A DNA stretch of 64,000 nucleotides from Anisus vortex (taxonomy: Eukaryota > Mollusca > Gastropoda > Planorbidae), in NCBI GenBank assembly GCA_949126835.1, contig OX421498.1:33835299-33899298 (forward strand), read 5' to 3'. A program made the translations under genes and the position numbers. Positions 12,866 to 22,893 of this stretch are shown in pieces. The notes below the pieces were generated by a model that saw nothing but the letters and a program-made list of their open reading frames with translations, was not told where the DNA came from and searched no databases. Position 1 is the stretch's first letter, and the number at the start of each line of letters is the position of its first letter.

Positions 12866-12984
12866 TAAAAATCAGTAATTCAAAAGCACTTAATTTGAAA
12901 TAAATACATTTAAAAAGCAGAGTAGCATTGATGAAAAAAAGCATATAATTCTAGCTTAGAAATTATTACAAACTGTAATAATCA

Positions 12985-13850
12985 AAGGCTCTAAATCAGC
13001 ACCAATTTAATAACTGTAAACTCAGGAGTTCCACAAGGAACTGTTCTAGGGTCCCCCAACTATTTCTAATTTAAATTAATGACTTTTCCAATTGCATCAT
13101 CACAGGAAAAAAAGTAAGATTTGTTGGCAGATGATATTATAATTTATAGAATGATAAAGATAGAAAAAGATAGTGATAACTCTTACAAAAGATCTAAATA
13201 AATTACAAAAATGGCAATCTAACTGGAGTAGGCTATGTCTTTAAATTTCGACCAGAAAAACGCCAACTGTTAAGAGTATCCAAGAAAAAGAAACAAAATA
13301 ATTACAAACTACTTCATTCATGGTGAAGACCTAACCCAAACTAAAAATGCAATAGTAGAATATGCATCTTCTGTATGTGAACCATCTAGTAAAGAAAACA
13401 TTAAAAAAATTAAAACACATTCAGAAAAGAGGTGCAAGGTTCATAACTAGCAAATATTCACAACTGACAAGAGTAACACCAATAGTTAAATCATTAAACC
13501 TAGAAACACTAGAAGACAGAAGGGCAAAGAGTAAAGTAGTAATAATACATAAGGCATTAAATTATAATTTAAAAATAGGCCTACAACACAACATGTTCTA
13601 ATGCTCAGATAAACATTAGGACAAGAACACTTTCATTATTCCTTATGCAAGAATAAATGCATATAAGTACTCTTTCTTCCGGAGCGGCATCCGGGCATGG
13701 AATTGGCTGCCCGAACAAACCAGTAACTTAACAGCATTTTAAACAAGAAAAACATTAAAACGAAACATCGATGCAAAGTTTTCCAAACAATCAAGCAAGC
13801 AGACAGTAGAAGTTAAAATAAAGGGAGTAACAAGAAAACCATAAAAACGA
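12985..13850 (+). mobile_element. Decayed non-LTR retrotransposon fragment (second family)
   Basis: Shifted frames read SGVPQGTVLG, then LLADDIIIYRMI (RT palm), then KKLKHIQKRGARFITSKYSQ, TPIVKSLNLETLEDRRAKSK and finally SFFRSGIRAWNWLPE. This order is that of the RT C-terminal half of jockey/CR1-type LINEs. At least four frame breaks make it non-functional. Confidence 0.75.
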
Positions 13851-14296
13851 AGTTTTCATTATACTCCCTTTATTTGCAAACTAAGTTCAGTGACATGCAC
13901 CAACTTCGGTTTAACTATCTCAACCAAGAAAACCGAGATTTTGCACCAGCCTGCTCCTGGATGCGAGCAAGCTGAACCTCCCATCACTGTAAATGGATTC
14001 AAGCTAAATAATGTGGACAGGTTCACATACCTCGGCAGTGCCCTCTCCCAGTCTGTACATATAGACTATGAAGTAAATCTCAGGATAGCCAGAGCCAGTT
14101 CCTCCGTAGGAAGACTGCGGTCTAATGTCTGGAATCGGAGAGGCATTAAGCTGCAAAACTAAAAGTCTATTCAGGTGCTGTTCTACCAATTCTTCTCTAG
14201 GCATGTGAAACCTGGACCGTGTATAGCCGCCACGTCAGGAAGCTAAATCACTTCCATTTGAGCTGCTGACGACACCCCTCAGACTGATATGTGGCA

Positions 14297-15700
14297 CTTT
14301 TAGAACAACCCCAGCGGCCGCGGTAGAAGTCATGGCAAACGTACCTCCTCTTGGCACGCGACGGAAAAGAGCCGTTATCACTGCAGCAACAGAGTGTGAA
14401 TCACACAGAACAATTAGCTTAATGAATCATGTCACAAAAATACTCCTCAGAATAATCATGGAAAGAATAAGAAGTAAAATCCGTCCGGAAATTTCAGAAA
14501 CCCAGTTTGGATTCGTTGCAGATAAAAGCACAAGAAATGCTATTTTCACCTTATTTATGTTAATTGAAAGATGCATCCAAATGCAAAAAGACCTGTATCT
14601 ATGCTTTATAGATTATTCTAAGGCATTTGACAAAGTCAAACATCAAGATCTATTTAATATATTACAAGATCTGGACATAGATGGTAAAGACCTCAGAATA
14701 ATAAGAAATCTATACTGGGAGCAAGAAGCTGCCATTAGATATGAAGGGGAGTTAAGTGCATTCAAACCAATAAAGAGAGGAGTAAGACAGGGATGTGTTT
14801 TATCACCAGACCTCTTCAACATGTACAGTGAAATAATACTCCGGAATATCGAACACCTAGATGGTATTAAAGTTGGAGGAAAGAATATAAATAATCTGAG
14901 ATATGCAGATGACACAGTACTAATAGCAGAATCAGAAAGTGCCCTGCAAACTATTCTAAATAAGGTGGTAGAAGAGAGCCGACTTAAAGGATTAACACTC
15001 AATCTCAGTAAGACCGAAGTAATGGTAATCTCTAAGAAAAGACAACCTCCAAGATGCTCTTTATCCAGTGAAGGTGAAAACATCAAGCAAATCAATTCTT
15101 TCCAGTATCTAGGCTATACAATAACACAGGAAGGCAAATGCAACAAAGAAATAAAGAGAAGAATCGCAATAGCCAAAAACAGTTTCATGAGCTTAAGCAG
15201 TATCATGAAAAACAGGAATATCAGAATATGTACCAAAATGCGCATACTGAAGGGGTATGTTTGGTCTGTTCTTCTATATGGATGTGAATGTTGGACTATT
15301 GATAATGAAACAAGGAAAAGATTGGAGGCAGTAGAAATGTGGTTTCTAAGAAGGATGATGAGAATATCATGGACTGAAAAGAAATCTAATGCAGAGGTGT
15401 TGAAAACAGCATGCACCTCACGAGAACTCATTAACACCATTAGGAATAGACAGATGAAATTTCTAGGACACATCTATAGGAAAAATGGTATAGAAAGACT
15501 GGCTTTGTGTGGGAAAATATCTGGTAAGAGAGACAGAGGAAGACAAAGGCTAACATATGTAGAAAGCCTGAACGAATGGGCCACGAACAACAACATAAGT
15601 AATAATAACTTTCTGCAAATAGCTAACAACAGGAAAGAATGGAGAGTCATGACCGCCGATGTCTGTTCCAGACCTGGCACATAAAGAAGAAGAAGATCAC
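14297..15700 (+). mobile_element. Non-LTR retrotransposon with nearly intact reverse transcriptase
   Basis: An open frame (14,332-15,684, 450 codons) covers the RT domain: ATECESHRTISLMNHVTKIL, IDYSKAFDKVKH, GVRQGCVLSPDLFNMYSEII, the catalytic YADD in NNLRYADDTVLIAES, FQYLGYTITQEG, LYGCECWTID, FLGHIYRKNG and a C-terminal EWRVMTADVCSRPGT. The endonuclease is missing. It ends in an AAG repeat at about 15,690. The style is RTE/BovB-like. Catalytic residues are intact, but the 5' truncation makes autonomous movement impossible. Confidence 0.9.
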
Positions 15701-16886
15701 TGCTTACGAGCGGTATAAACGGCTGGAGGAAAGCTCTCCTCTCAGGATGATGGTTGATTCCTGGGGGGCTAGGCGAAGGATCAAAATGCAGTCTTTCATG
15801 CACCATGCCATGAATCTTTGCACAGAGATCGAACTCCCAGGGGATCGTAAGGACATGCGAACGGTAGTTGGCCTTCCTCCACACTTATCTCCCTATCTAC
15901 CAGAGGTGCGAATGCAAATGACGGACCCCGCGATCGGAAAAAAACAGCAGCTTGGCCGAGAAGCTCGCCTCTGCCCTTGAGACGGTACGTTCCTATCCGG
16001 ACTGCATCAAGGCATACACTGATGGGAGTGCCACCAGTGGGGCAGTGAGGCGGGCTGGGTACGGAGCTCTTGTGCAGTACCTAGATGCAGGTACCCGAAG
16101 AGAGGAGCTGTTAGGTCCATGTGGTGCAATCTGCAATTACGAAGCAGAGATGGAAGCAATCAGACATGCCGTTGAGGCAATAGGGACAAGGTTAGATGAT
16201 GAGTCAGAAGTGGATGCTGACATCGTCATCTTCACTGGTGCGCTTTCAGTCCTCCAGGCCATCGATGGTCGGGGGTCATGGCCCTTGCGTCTCTCACGTA
16301 TGATCATGTCTATCTCTGATCTGATCTCCAGGCACGGAGTGAAGGTCACTCTCCAGTGGATTCCAGGTCATGCAGGAGTCCAAGGGTACGAGATAGCGGA
16401 CTCCCTAGCCAAGAGTGGGTCCTTGTTGGTACCGGACGAGGACAAACCGTACTCAATGGAGACAGCAGTGCGACTGATCCGTCAATGGGAAATGGATCAG
16501 TGGTACAAGGACTCAGACGAATCTGACAAGGGCAGGTGTGTTTGGCAGCATTTGAAGAGACCTGACCGAGCTGACAAGTGGTGGAAGCTCCGCAGGAGAG
16601 ACATACACAATAGCCCAGTTTCGCACTGGGCACTGGTGCCTTTTTCAGCAGATTTAGGCCCAACGAGGACTCGCGGTGTAGAAACTGCGTGGAGGCGTTG
16701 GAAACGGTCGAACATGTGCTTGTCGAGTGCCCCGCCCTGCAGGGGCTCAGAGTGGATGGGGAAGGCCAACCGTTTGTGCCGACCCTTAATGGTGATGTGT
16801 CACAGCTGCGCGGCACTGCAAGTTTCGTTCTCCGGGCCCTAAGAGAGTAAATCTCGGCCCGTTGTCTAGGCGAGGAGTTCAAGTCT
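15701..16886 (+). mobile_element. Non-LTR retrotransposon fragment with RNase H domain
   Basis: Frame 1 (about 15,680-15,975) reads ERYKRLEESSPLRMMVDSWG and LPPHLSPYLPEVRM, the end of an RT. After a shift, the RNase H domain reads AYTDGSATSG (first Asp), EAEMEAIRHAVE (Glu), FTGALSVLQAI (third Asp replaced by Gly) and PGHAGVQGYEIADSLAK (His and last Asp). Another shift leads to a zinc-knuckle end, CRNCVEALETVEHVLVECPA, and stop. RNase H is found in the I-like LINE clades. The 3' end TCAAGTCT is shared with the copy at 54,791-55,333. Confidence 0.88.
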
Positions 16887-17519
16887 TGTGGCAGGATAGG
16901 GTCCCAGACGCTGAGATCTTCGCACGGACCGGCATGCCAAGCATGTACACCCAACTGACAAAAGCCCAGTTTATATGGGCAGGCCATGTTGTACGCTTGC
17001 CTTAAGCACGACTACCTAAAAAAATCTTCTATGGTGAACTAGTGGTAGGAAAGCGATCGCGAGGAGGGCAGAAGAAGAGGTATGAAGACACCCTGAAGGC
17101 CTCCCTTAAAAATCTGGAAATCGATCCAAATAATTGGGAAAGACTGGCTGAGGACCGATCCTCTTGGCGAAACATGATCGTCAATGGAGCAGCAGCTCAT
17201 GGGGAAAAAAAGGCAAAGGGTAGCAACTGCAAAACGTCAACTAAGAAAGTCCAGAAAAGACAGCCCCGCTACTGCCGACCAGCAGGCCTCGCATCAATGC
17301 ACTCACTACGGCATACTTTTTCGGGCAAGAATAGGCCTCACCAGCCATCTTCGTACCCATAAGCATCTATGACGCTGACAAAGGATGGTATTCATTGCAA
17401 GCGATGAACAAGCATCATCGTCATTTTGTTTCTAAAATAAAATTTCTTTTCGATGACGTTTCCAAATTATACATTTAACATTTGTGTCGATCAGTCAAAC
17501 GACCTCGGAGCCTTTAGAG

Positions 17520-18575
17520 CAGGGGTCGGCAAACTTTTGCTAATATTGTGCCAGACTAGGATTTCTTAATGATTCTGCGTACCAACATCCTGAAAGTCAG
17601 CCGGCAATACATTGACATTCATTATATTTTGATCTCAGGTTTACTTATATAAAATCTTTAATAGTTTTTCACAAATAATTAATTTCAACGGACTGTAGTA
17701 CATCGGATTAAATAATTTGTAATCCTACAAAGTGGGTAGTTATTGTAATGTTTAAGAATGTAGGGCTACATATTATAAATTCTTTAGTCATACTACATTT
17801 ACAAAATTTTTAACTATCTTGTACACTTTGATAATTTTAAAGTTGTAAATTGTAAATATTTATTCTCTGATGAAAGCAAAATATGAAACATATTAGAAAT
17901 ATTAACGCAAAGAAAACGGGCTAATTATGTCCCTTTTTATTAAAATCAAGTTTCCAAATTTGATTCTATAGACAAGTGATAAGCCATAGTGATGATTTAA
18001 AAAAAAAATATAACTAATATAAATTTTGAATTATTATGCAAATCTAAGATGTTGATGCCCATTTTTGGAGGTTTAAAATTCAAGTTGATGCATTTTAAAA
18101 TGGTCATCATCCCTCCACTTTAAAAAAAAAAGATCATTATCTAAGACGGTTGTAGTAGGATAAATCCAGTCAAGCATGATGTGGTATGAAAACAGAAGTC
18201 CATTCAATTGGAAAGTCTAGCCTTTGTTATGAAACCCCAATTTGAGTGCGTCATTGTACTTATGAATATGCCATAAATTAGGGAAGTAGATGTAGTTAAG
18301 TGTTTTGAAATTGAATTCACGAATTGAATGTCCAGTTTCAATGCAAATCCATTTCAGTGGTCCAACAGTTCAAGTGCTGTTTGACCCCGAGCTTGTAAAC
18401 GTAAGTTCAACTTATTTGAAATATTCGCTGTCGTTCGGAAACATCGTTTTCAACAGTTCAACTTATTCAATACCGGAAATAAAAACACAGCAACAAACAC
18501 CCCTTGGATGTCTCTCGCTTACCATTTAAAATCGCTCTGTGTGCCAAGTCGCGTGCCTTAGGTTGCCGATCCCTG
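17520..18575. mobile_element. hAT-like non-autonomous transposon (1,056 bp)
   Basis: Ends are CAGGGGTCGGCAAACTTTTG and (reverse) CAGGGATCGGCAACCTAAGG, flanked by perfect 8-bp repeats CTTTAGAG at 17,512-17,519 and 18,576-18,583. Interior AT-rich sequence around 17,890-17,935 (TTAACGCAAAGAAAACGG) is shared with 27,040-27,065 and 35,390-35,410, so these belong to one family. No transposase frame. Confidence 0.92.
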
Positions 18576-18827
18576 CTTTAGAGGACAAACTTATATATAT
18601 ATATAAATATATAAACAAACTCACGGCTATTATGTATAGATCTCTATTGATTAGTGGTTATTGGTTCATGTACCACTTTAACAAAAAATTATCTACCTTC
18701 TTTCTGTCTTTAAAATATTGTCGCGTTTATTGTTTTAGGATTTCTTCAACAATTTTCTTACATTTCTCCACCAATTCCTTCTTGTATAGATTTATTTTCG
18801 ATTGTCTCCCTTTGTTCTTAAGCACTG

Positions 18828-18923
18828 ACCCAGCGAGCACAACACGTCGTATCGACAGGGACAAAATGTGGTTTCCACTGTTTTTCGTGGTTTTCACGTT
18901 TTTTCCTTGTCGATACGAGTGAG
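18828..18923. mobile_element. Foldback element related to 1,411-1,534
   Basis: CACGTCGTATCGACAGGGAC on the left pairs with TCCTTGTCGATACGAGTGAG on the right around a short centre TTTCCACTGTTTTTCGTGG. The left arm matches the arm at 1,493-1,534. Confidence 0.6.
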
Positions 18924-18924
18924 C

Positions 18925-19180
18925 TTTATGATGATGACGCTTGTCCATCGGTTTTGATGACGACCATCCGCCTGACAAAAGTCATAATTGATTGTGGGTC
19001 CGGAGATGGCTGGTGTTTTGGACGCATTTGGAGCCCGGCCCGGATGCGTGGATTGATGGCCAGTTGTAGCGGAGCTGACTGCTGGATCTTCTGAGGTGTC
19101 CTTTTCCCATTGCGACCATTCGCCTTTTCTCTTCGTGGGCTGCTGCTCCAGTAAAGATCATGTTGCGCCATGTTACTGTA
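18925..19180 (-). mobile_element. 3' end fragment of the third LINE family
   Basis: On the minus strand it reads TGAAAHEEKRRMVAMGKGHL and later CVQNTSHLRTHNQL, which parallel NGAAAHGEKK and LTSHLRTHKHL at 17,180-17,370. The following 3' UTR (ATGGACAAGCGTCATCATCA) also parallels 17,408-17,425. Confidence 0.65.
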
Positions 19181-19291
19181 GCTCAGTTTTTTTTAAAAAC
19201 CTTTTATTTAAGAGCTGAGTTGGGAGTGAAGAAAAATCAAAGATTGGCGGAGAGGACAAATGACTCCGTAGGCTCGTTGATGCCAAAAGGT

Positions 19292-20156
19292 CGATACGTG
19301 ACGTTTTGGCACCGGTCGTTTTGACGCCGGCCTATTTGGCGCTGGACGTTTTGGCGCGAAGGAATAAACACATATCACATCATTCAATACACGTAATGTA
19401 ATAACTTCATTCGAGAGAACAATATATGTATATTTTAATAAAGGAAACAAATAGTAATTAATAATAGTTTTAAAAAATGTACTTTAATACATATATAGGC
19501 CTATGACTGTTTTCTTATAAGCTTATACTGTGCACAATTGCAATTACCACTCCTCGTTGACAATTTCATATAAAAAAGTTATTTTTAATCTTTTTACTTC
19601 CCACCCAGTATTCTAATTCATCCATTCCTATGATTCTATGATTCATTCACTTAGCATCTTGTCTAAAATCTAAAATGAGTTTGATCACTCCCAACTATTT
19701 TACAATAGTCACGTTCTTTGAAAGGTGTGGTCATGAACTCGTACATGTGTAAGCTTAGTTATTAGATTTATATTGAAAAAGTAGCACGCTTAATTGTCGC
19801 ATATAACTTTCAAAGAGTGGATCCAAAAAAAAAAACACTTCTCTACTAAGACGAAAAATATATAAATAGATAGATAAGCCTATATGCATTAAAATACATT
19901 GTTTTAATCTGTCTTTATTCTTTATTTACTTTTTGTATCAGTCAGTATATAGGCTAACACAAATTGGTACAATTTTGTCCTATTATATGCATTGAAGTAT
20001 ATTGTTTTAACTGTTTTTATTTACTATATTGTTTTATTTATTTTACAATACTTTTTCCTCAAATGAAGTTATTACGTTTATTAAATGATATATGTTTTTA
20101 TTGCATCGCGCCAAAACGGTCGCGCCAAAACGGCGACGCCCAAACGTACTGCTTCG
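19292..20156. mobile_element. GTTTTGGCGC-type transposon, copy 1 (865 bp)
   Basis: The left end CGATACGTGACGTTTTGGC and right end (reverse) CGAAGCAGTACGTTTGGGCG are imperfect inverted repeats, each followed by further CGTTTTGGCGC copies. The interior CCTCAAATGAAGTTATTA is shared with the copy at 40,316-41,002. No target duplication is visible here. Confidence 0.75.
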
Positions 20157-20954
20157 CCATAACCCAAACTTTTTCACCCTTAAAAAAAAAGACAAATAGA
20201 AAAGACTTGATTTTAATACAATTTATATTTAATTTTCTTAAACCTTTACTTTCTTTATTTCTTTTTACATTTTAATTAATTTTCATTTGTGTTTTTGTTA
20301 TTGTATTTTTTTTCTCTAAACACTTAATAAAGCAGTAAAAAAAAATAATTACCACTTATTTTAATGAGGATGTTGGTACTGTATATTGATTTAAAACAAT
20401 AAAAGGTATTAACAGTTTTACTGGTGTGCATGTCACGTGATGGACACAACGCCCGTGAAATGTAAACGATGCCACAAGAGGACCCGACCCTCTCCCCCCC
20501 CCCAACCCCCTCACACCACACATTCTGTCACGGTTACCTGGCAACGCCCCTACGATCCTGTGAGGTCGCTATTATAAATTATAACACTCGACACGGCCAC
20601 CAAGCAAAGTCACCCCCCCCCCCCCTCCTCGTCCCTCTTCCAGGAGCGTGATAAACAGCATCATAACTTAAAGGCTGTGCAAGCTTCAGATATTGATTGG
20701 ATCTAAGTCTAAGCAAGATACACATACACACATATGTCGCCCCTACACACATATATGGGTCGTACACACACTCATACGGGCCCTACACACACATATATAT
20801 TATTATGGACCCTAAACACACACGCAAAATATTTTTTTTTCAAATAACACCAGAAAAATAAAAAAAGGTTCCAAGATAAAGTTCCATACTTCCAGACAAA
20901 AGGGTTATAAACAGAAAACATAGGATTGAGATGACCATTAAAGCTAATAGACTG
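20157..20954. other. Non-coding stretch, no gene seen
   Basis: AT-rich with C runs near 20,494 and 20,612. Open frames are short and proline- or glycine-rich because of the homopolymers. Confidence 0.5.
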
Positions 20955-21035
20955 TATAAGTGTGTGTGTGTGACACATGTGTGTGTATGTGTGACACATG
21001 AGTGTGTGTGTATGTGTGACACATGTGTGTATGTT
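20955..21035. repeat. GT-rich microsatellite with a nested GACACATG repeat
   Basis: Three blocks of (TG)n are separated by GACACATG, giving a compound repeat of about 27 bp. Simple (AC)n tracts with CATATAT spacers also occur at 20720-20825. Confidence 0.85.
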
Positions 21036-21385
21036 TTGTGATGTTGACATTCTCTACAAGAACTCCGTCTTCAGCACGTTTCACTGCCATTTCATATTTG
21101 TTTGTTTTTTTCAATAAATGGTGAATGTTTAAATAAAAGAAGGCATCATAATGCCAAAGCCAATTTCTTAGGGTTGCGAGCTAAAATTGAAAGGATGTTA
21201 AATGGACCAGCCTTCATGTCCAATCTTCAGGTGAAATCTTTATGTCCAAACTTTTTTTTGACCAAATCTTTCTCGCTTCATAGACCAAAATATATTTATA
21301 TGAATCGTATAGAATTCCTATAATTATAATAATGACATAATAATTTAATCTTAATTTAACTCATCTTTAACAATTAAAAATAAAG

Positions 21386-21558
21386 ATGTTATATTACATG
21401 TATTATGTTATATTACATGTATTATGTTATATTACATGTATTATGTTATATTACATGTATTATGTTATATTACATGTATTATGTTATATTACATGTATTA
21501 TGTTATATTACATGTATTATGTTATATTACATGTATTATGTTATATTACATGTATTAT
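21386..21558. repeat. Tandem repeat, 9 copies of a 19-bp unit
   Basis: The unit ATGTTATATTACATGTATT is repeated nine times with no visible variants. Because 19 is not a multiple of three, the frame rotates and gives chance open frames of repeating LHVLCYI peptides. The absence of divergence suggests a young or homogenised array. Confidence 0.95.
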
Positions 21559-21861
21559 AAAGTCACTTTCTTCATAACTAGAGAAATAATGATGGCCAAG
21601 AAACAAAGTGTGTACGTATGTGTCTATGTTTATATTGGGTGCCTACGTTTATATCTTGACACTGATTCCATTCGTCAACTAACAAGAGTTTAACTGTGTT
21701 AATGGTTTCGTTTAACGCAGTGTTTCACAGGCTTGGGTTAATGACTTGAGCATCCAGTGAATACATAGATCTATACATTTTTTAGTCGTCATTGAAAGTT
21801 AAACTATTTTCTGTTCAAAAAGTCTTAACTACAACTGAATATAGCCAGGAACGTGAAGCGT

Positions 21862-22048
21862 AGCGGCGTAGCTAGGGTAGGGGGAGGGGGTTTAAATTCG
21901 AAAGTCCCCCCGGGCACCTACTTGAGGGGGGCCCCCAAAGGAGTGTCCGAATTGTTTTTTTCTCATGTCATAATGTCGAATGTTAAAAAAAGGGGCCCTT
22001 AAAGAGGCCAAGACCCCCGGGCCCCCAAATCCCTTGCTACGGCACTGG
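21862..22048. mobile_element. Small MITE with GGCGTAGCTAGGG-type ends
   Basis: The left end GGCGTAGCTAGGGTAGGGGG and right end (reverse) AGTGCCGTAGCAAGGGATTT are inverted repeats with G-rich interiors (GGGGGGCCCCC). A partial relative starts at 29,278 (GTGGCGTAGCCAAGGAGGG). Confidence 0.6.
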
Positions 22049-22656
22049 TGAAGCGGTAGAGATAAATGAGAAATTGCTTATGGCCTATAGTATCGGCCTA
22101 TACCTTTACGCGAGCCGAAAAGCTTTAAAAAAATAAATAGACTAACTGGATAAAAAATATAGCCTATATATATATATATAAAAGGAAGAAATTAACAAGG
22201 GTTTGATCTGGGCCCATAAATAAACTACAGGAATCTGTATACAGATACTTAATTATACAAGACAGCTGTGGGTCATCAATTCTGTAACGTTTGACACACT
22301 TCTCAGCGATAAAGGAATTTAGGTCATCATCAATATTTGTCCCGTGAATTGTGTTTCATGCTAAACATTGGATATGCACTGCTCCGTGATTATGCCCCAT
22401 TCCTACTCATCAATTTAGCTGTTCTGCAATATTTTCCAAATTAATACACATTTTGTACAAGCGTCATTCACTGTGCCTTTACATAGGCCTAAGCATTTAA
22501 CGTCCATTAATTAATATCTAGTTACCTTGTTTACTTTTAGATTTTTGTTTTTCTTGTTTTTTCTTGTTGTTTTTTGCCGTAAAGCCTACAAAATCAATCT
22601 CGATAACCGATTGCAAAATTCAACGGATATTTTTTAGTATTAAATTAAAACTATCC

Positions 22657-22673
22657 CCCCCCCCCCCCCCCCC
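22657..22673. repeat. Poly(C) tract
   Basis: A 17-base C run in AT-rich sequence, 220 bp upstream of the start of the membrane-protein gene. Similar runs of 9 to 17 G or C occur at 49, 948, 1209, 4250, 5352, 7228 and 20,612. Confidence 0.85.
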
Positions 22674-22893
22674 GGTCTCTACTTTCAAATCCCGCGATTG
22701 ACACACGCACACGCTTAAAGTCATGAAGTTCAACATTTAGGTGCCTGCTTTCAGGTCACATATCCTGTATTGACCAACCAGGCCACACGCAAACACCGGA
22801 ACTTTATTAAATCTTTAACATAAAATAAAATAAAAACCACCGAATCGTTGGGCAGGAAAAATCCAGTCCGTCATGCAATTAGGCATTCCCAGA

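Larger units (their letters stand above)
13868..17430 (+). mobile_element. Third LINE family, interrupted by a two-LINE insertion
   Basis: The left part (13,868-14,296) reads CTNFGLTISTKKTEILHQPA, VDRFTYLGSALSQS, NVWNRRGIKL and, after a frameshift, ACETWTVYSRHVRKLNHFHL. The right part (16,887-17,430) resumes with WQDRVPDAEIFARTG, FIWAGHVVRLP, KIFYGELVVGKRSRGGQKKR and a C-terminal zinc-finger relic FRARIGLTSHLRTH, in which the second cysteine is a tyrosine (CTHYG). The 14,297-16,886 block between TGTGGCA repeats is foreign. The 3' end also occurs alone at 18,925-19,180. Confidence 0.85.

Noticed and set aside
15952..16842. Host RNase H gene
   Set aside because: It is fused to LINE RT sequence, carries a Gly in the active site and ends in a LINE zinc knuckle, so it is retrotransposon-derived.
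19283..20165. 9-bp duplication around the 19,292 element
   Set aside because: The flanks CCAAAAGGT and CCATAACCC agree at only five of nine positions.
21386..21693. Two frames with LHVLCYITCI repeats
   Set aside because: Translation of the 19-bp tandem array.
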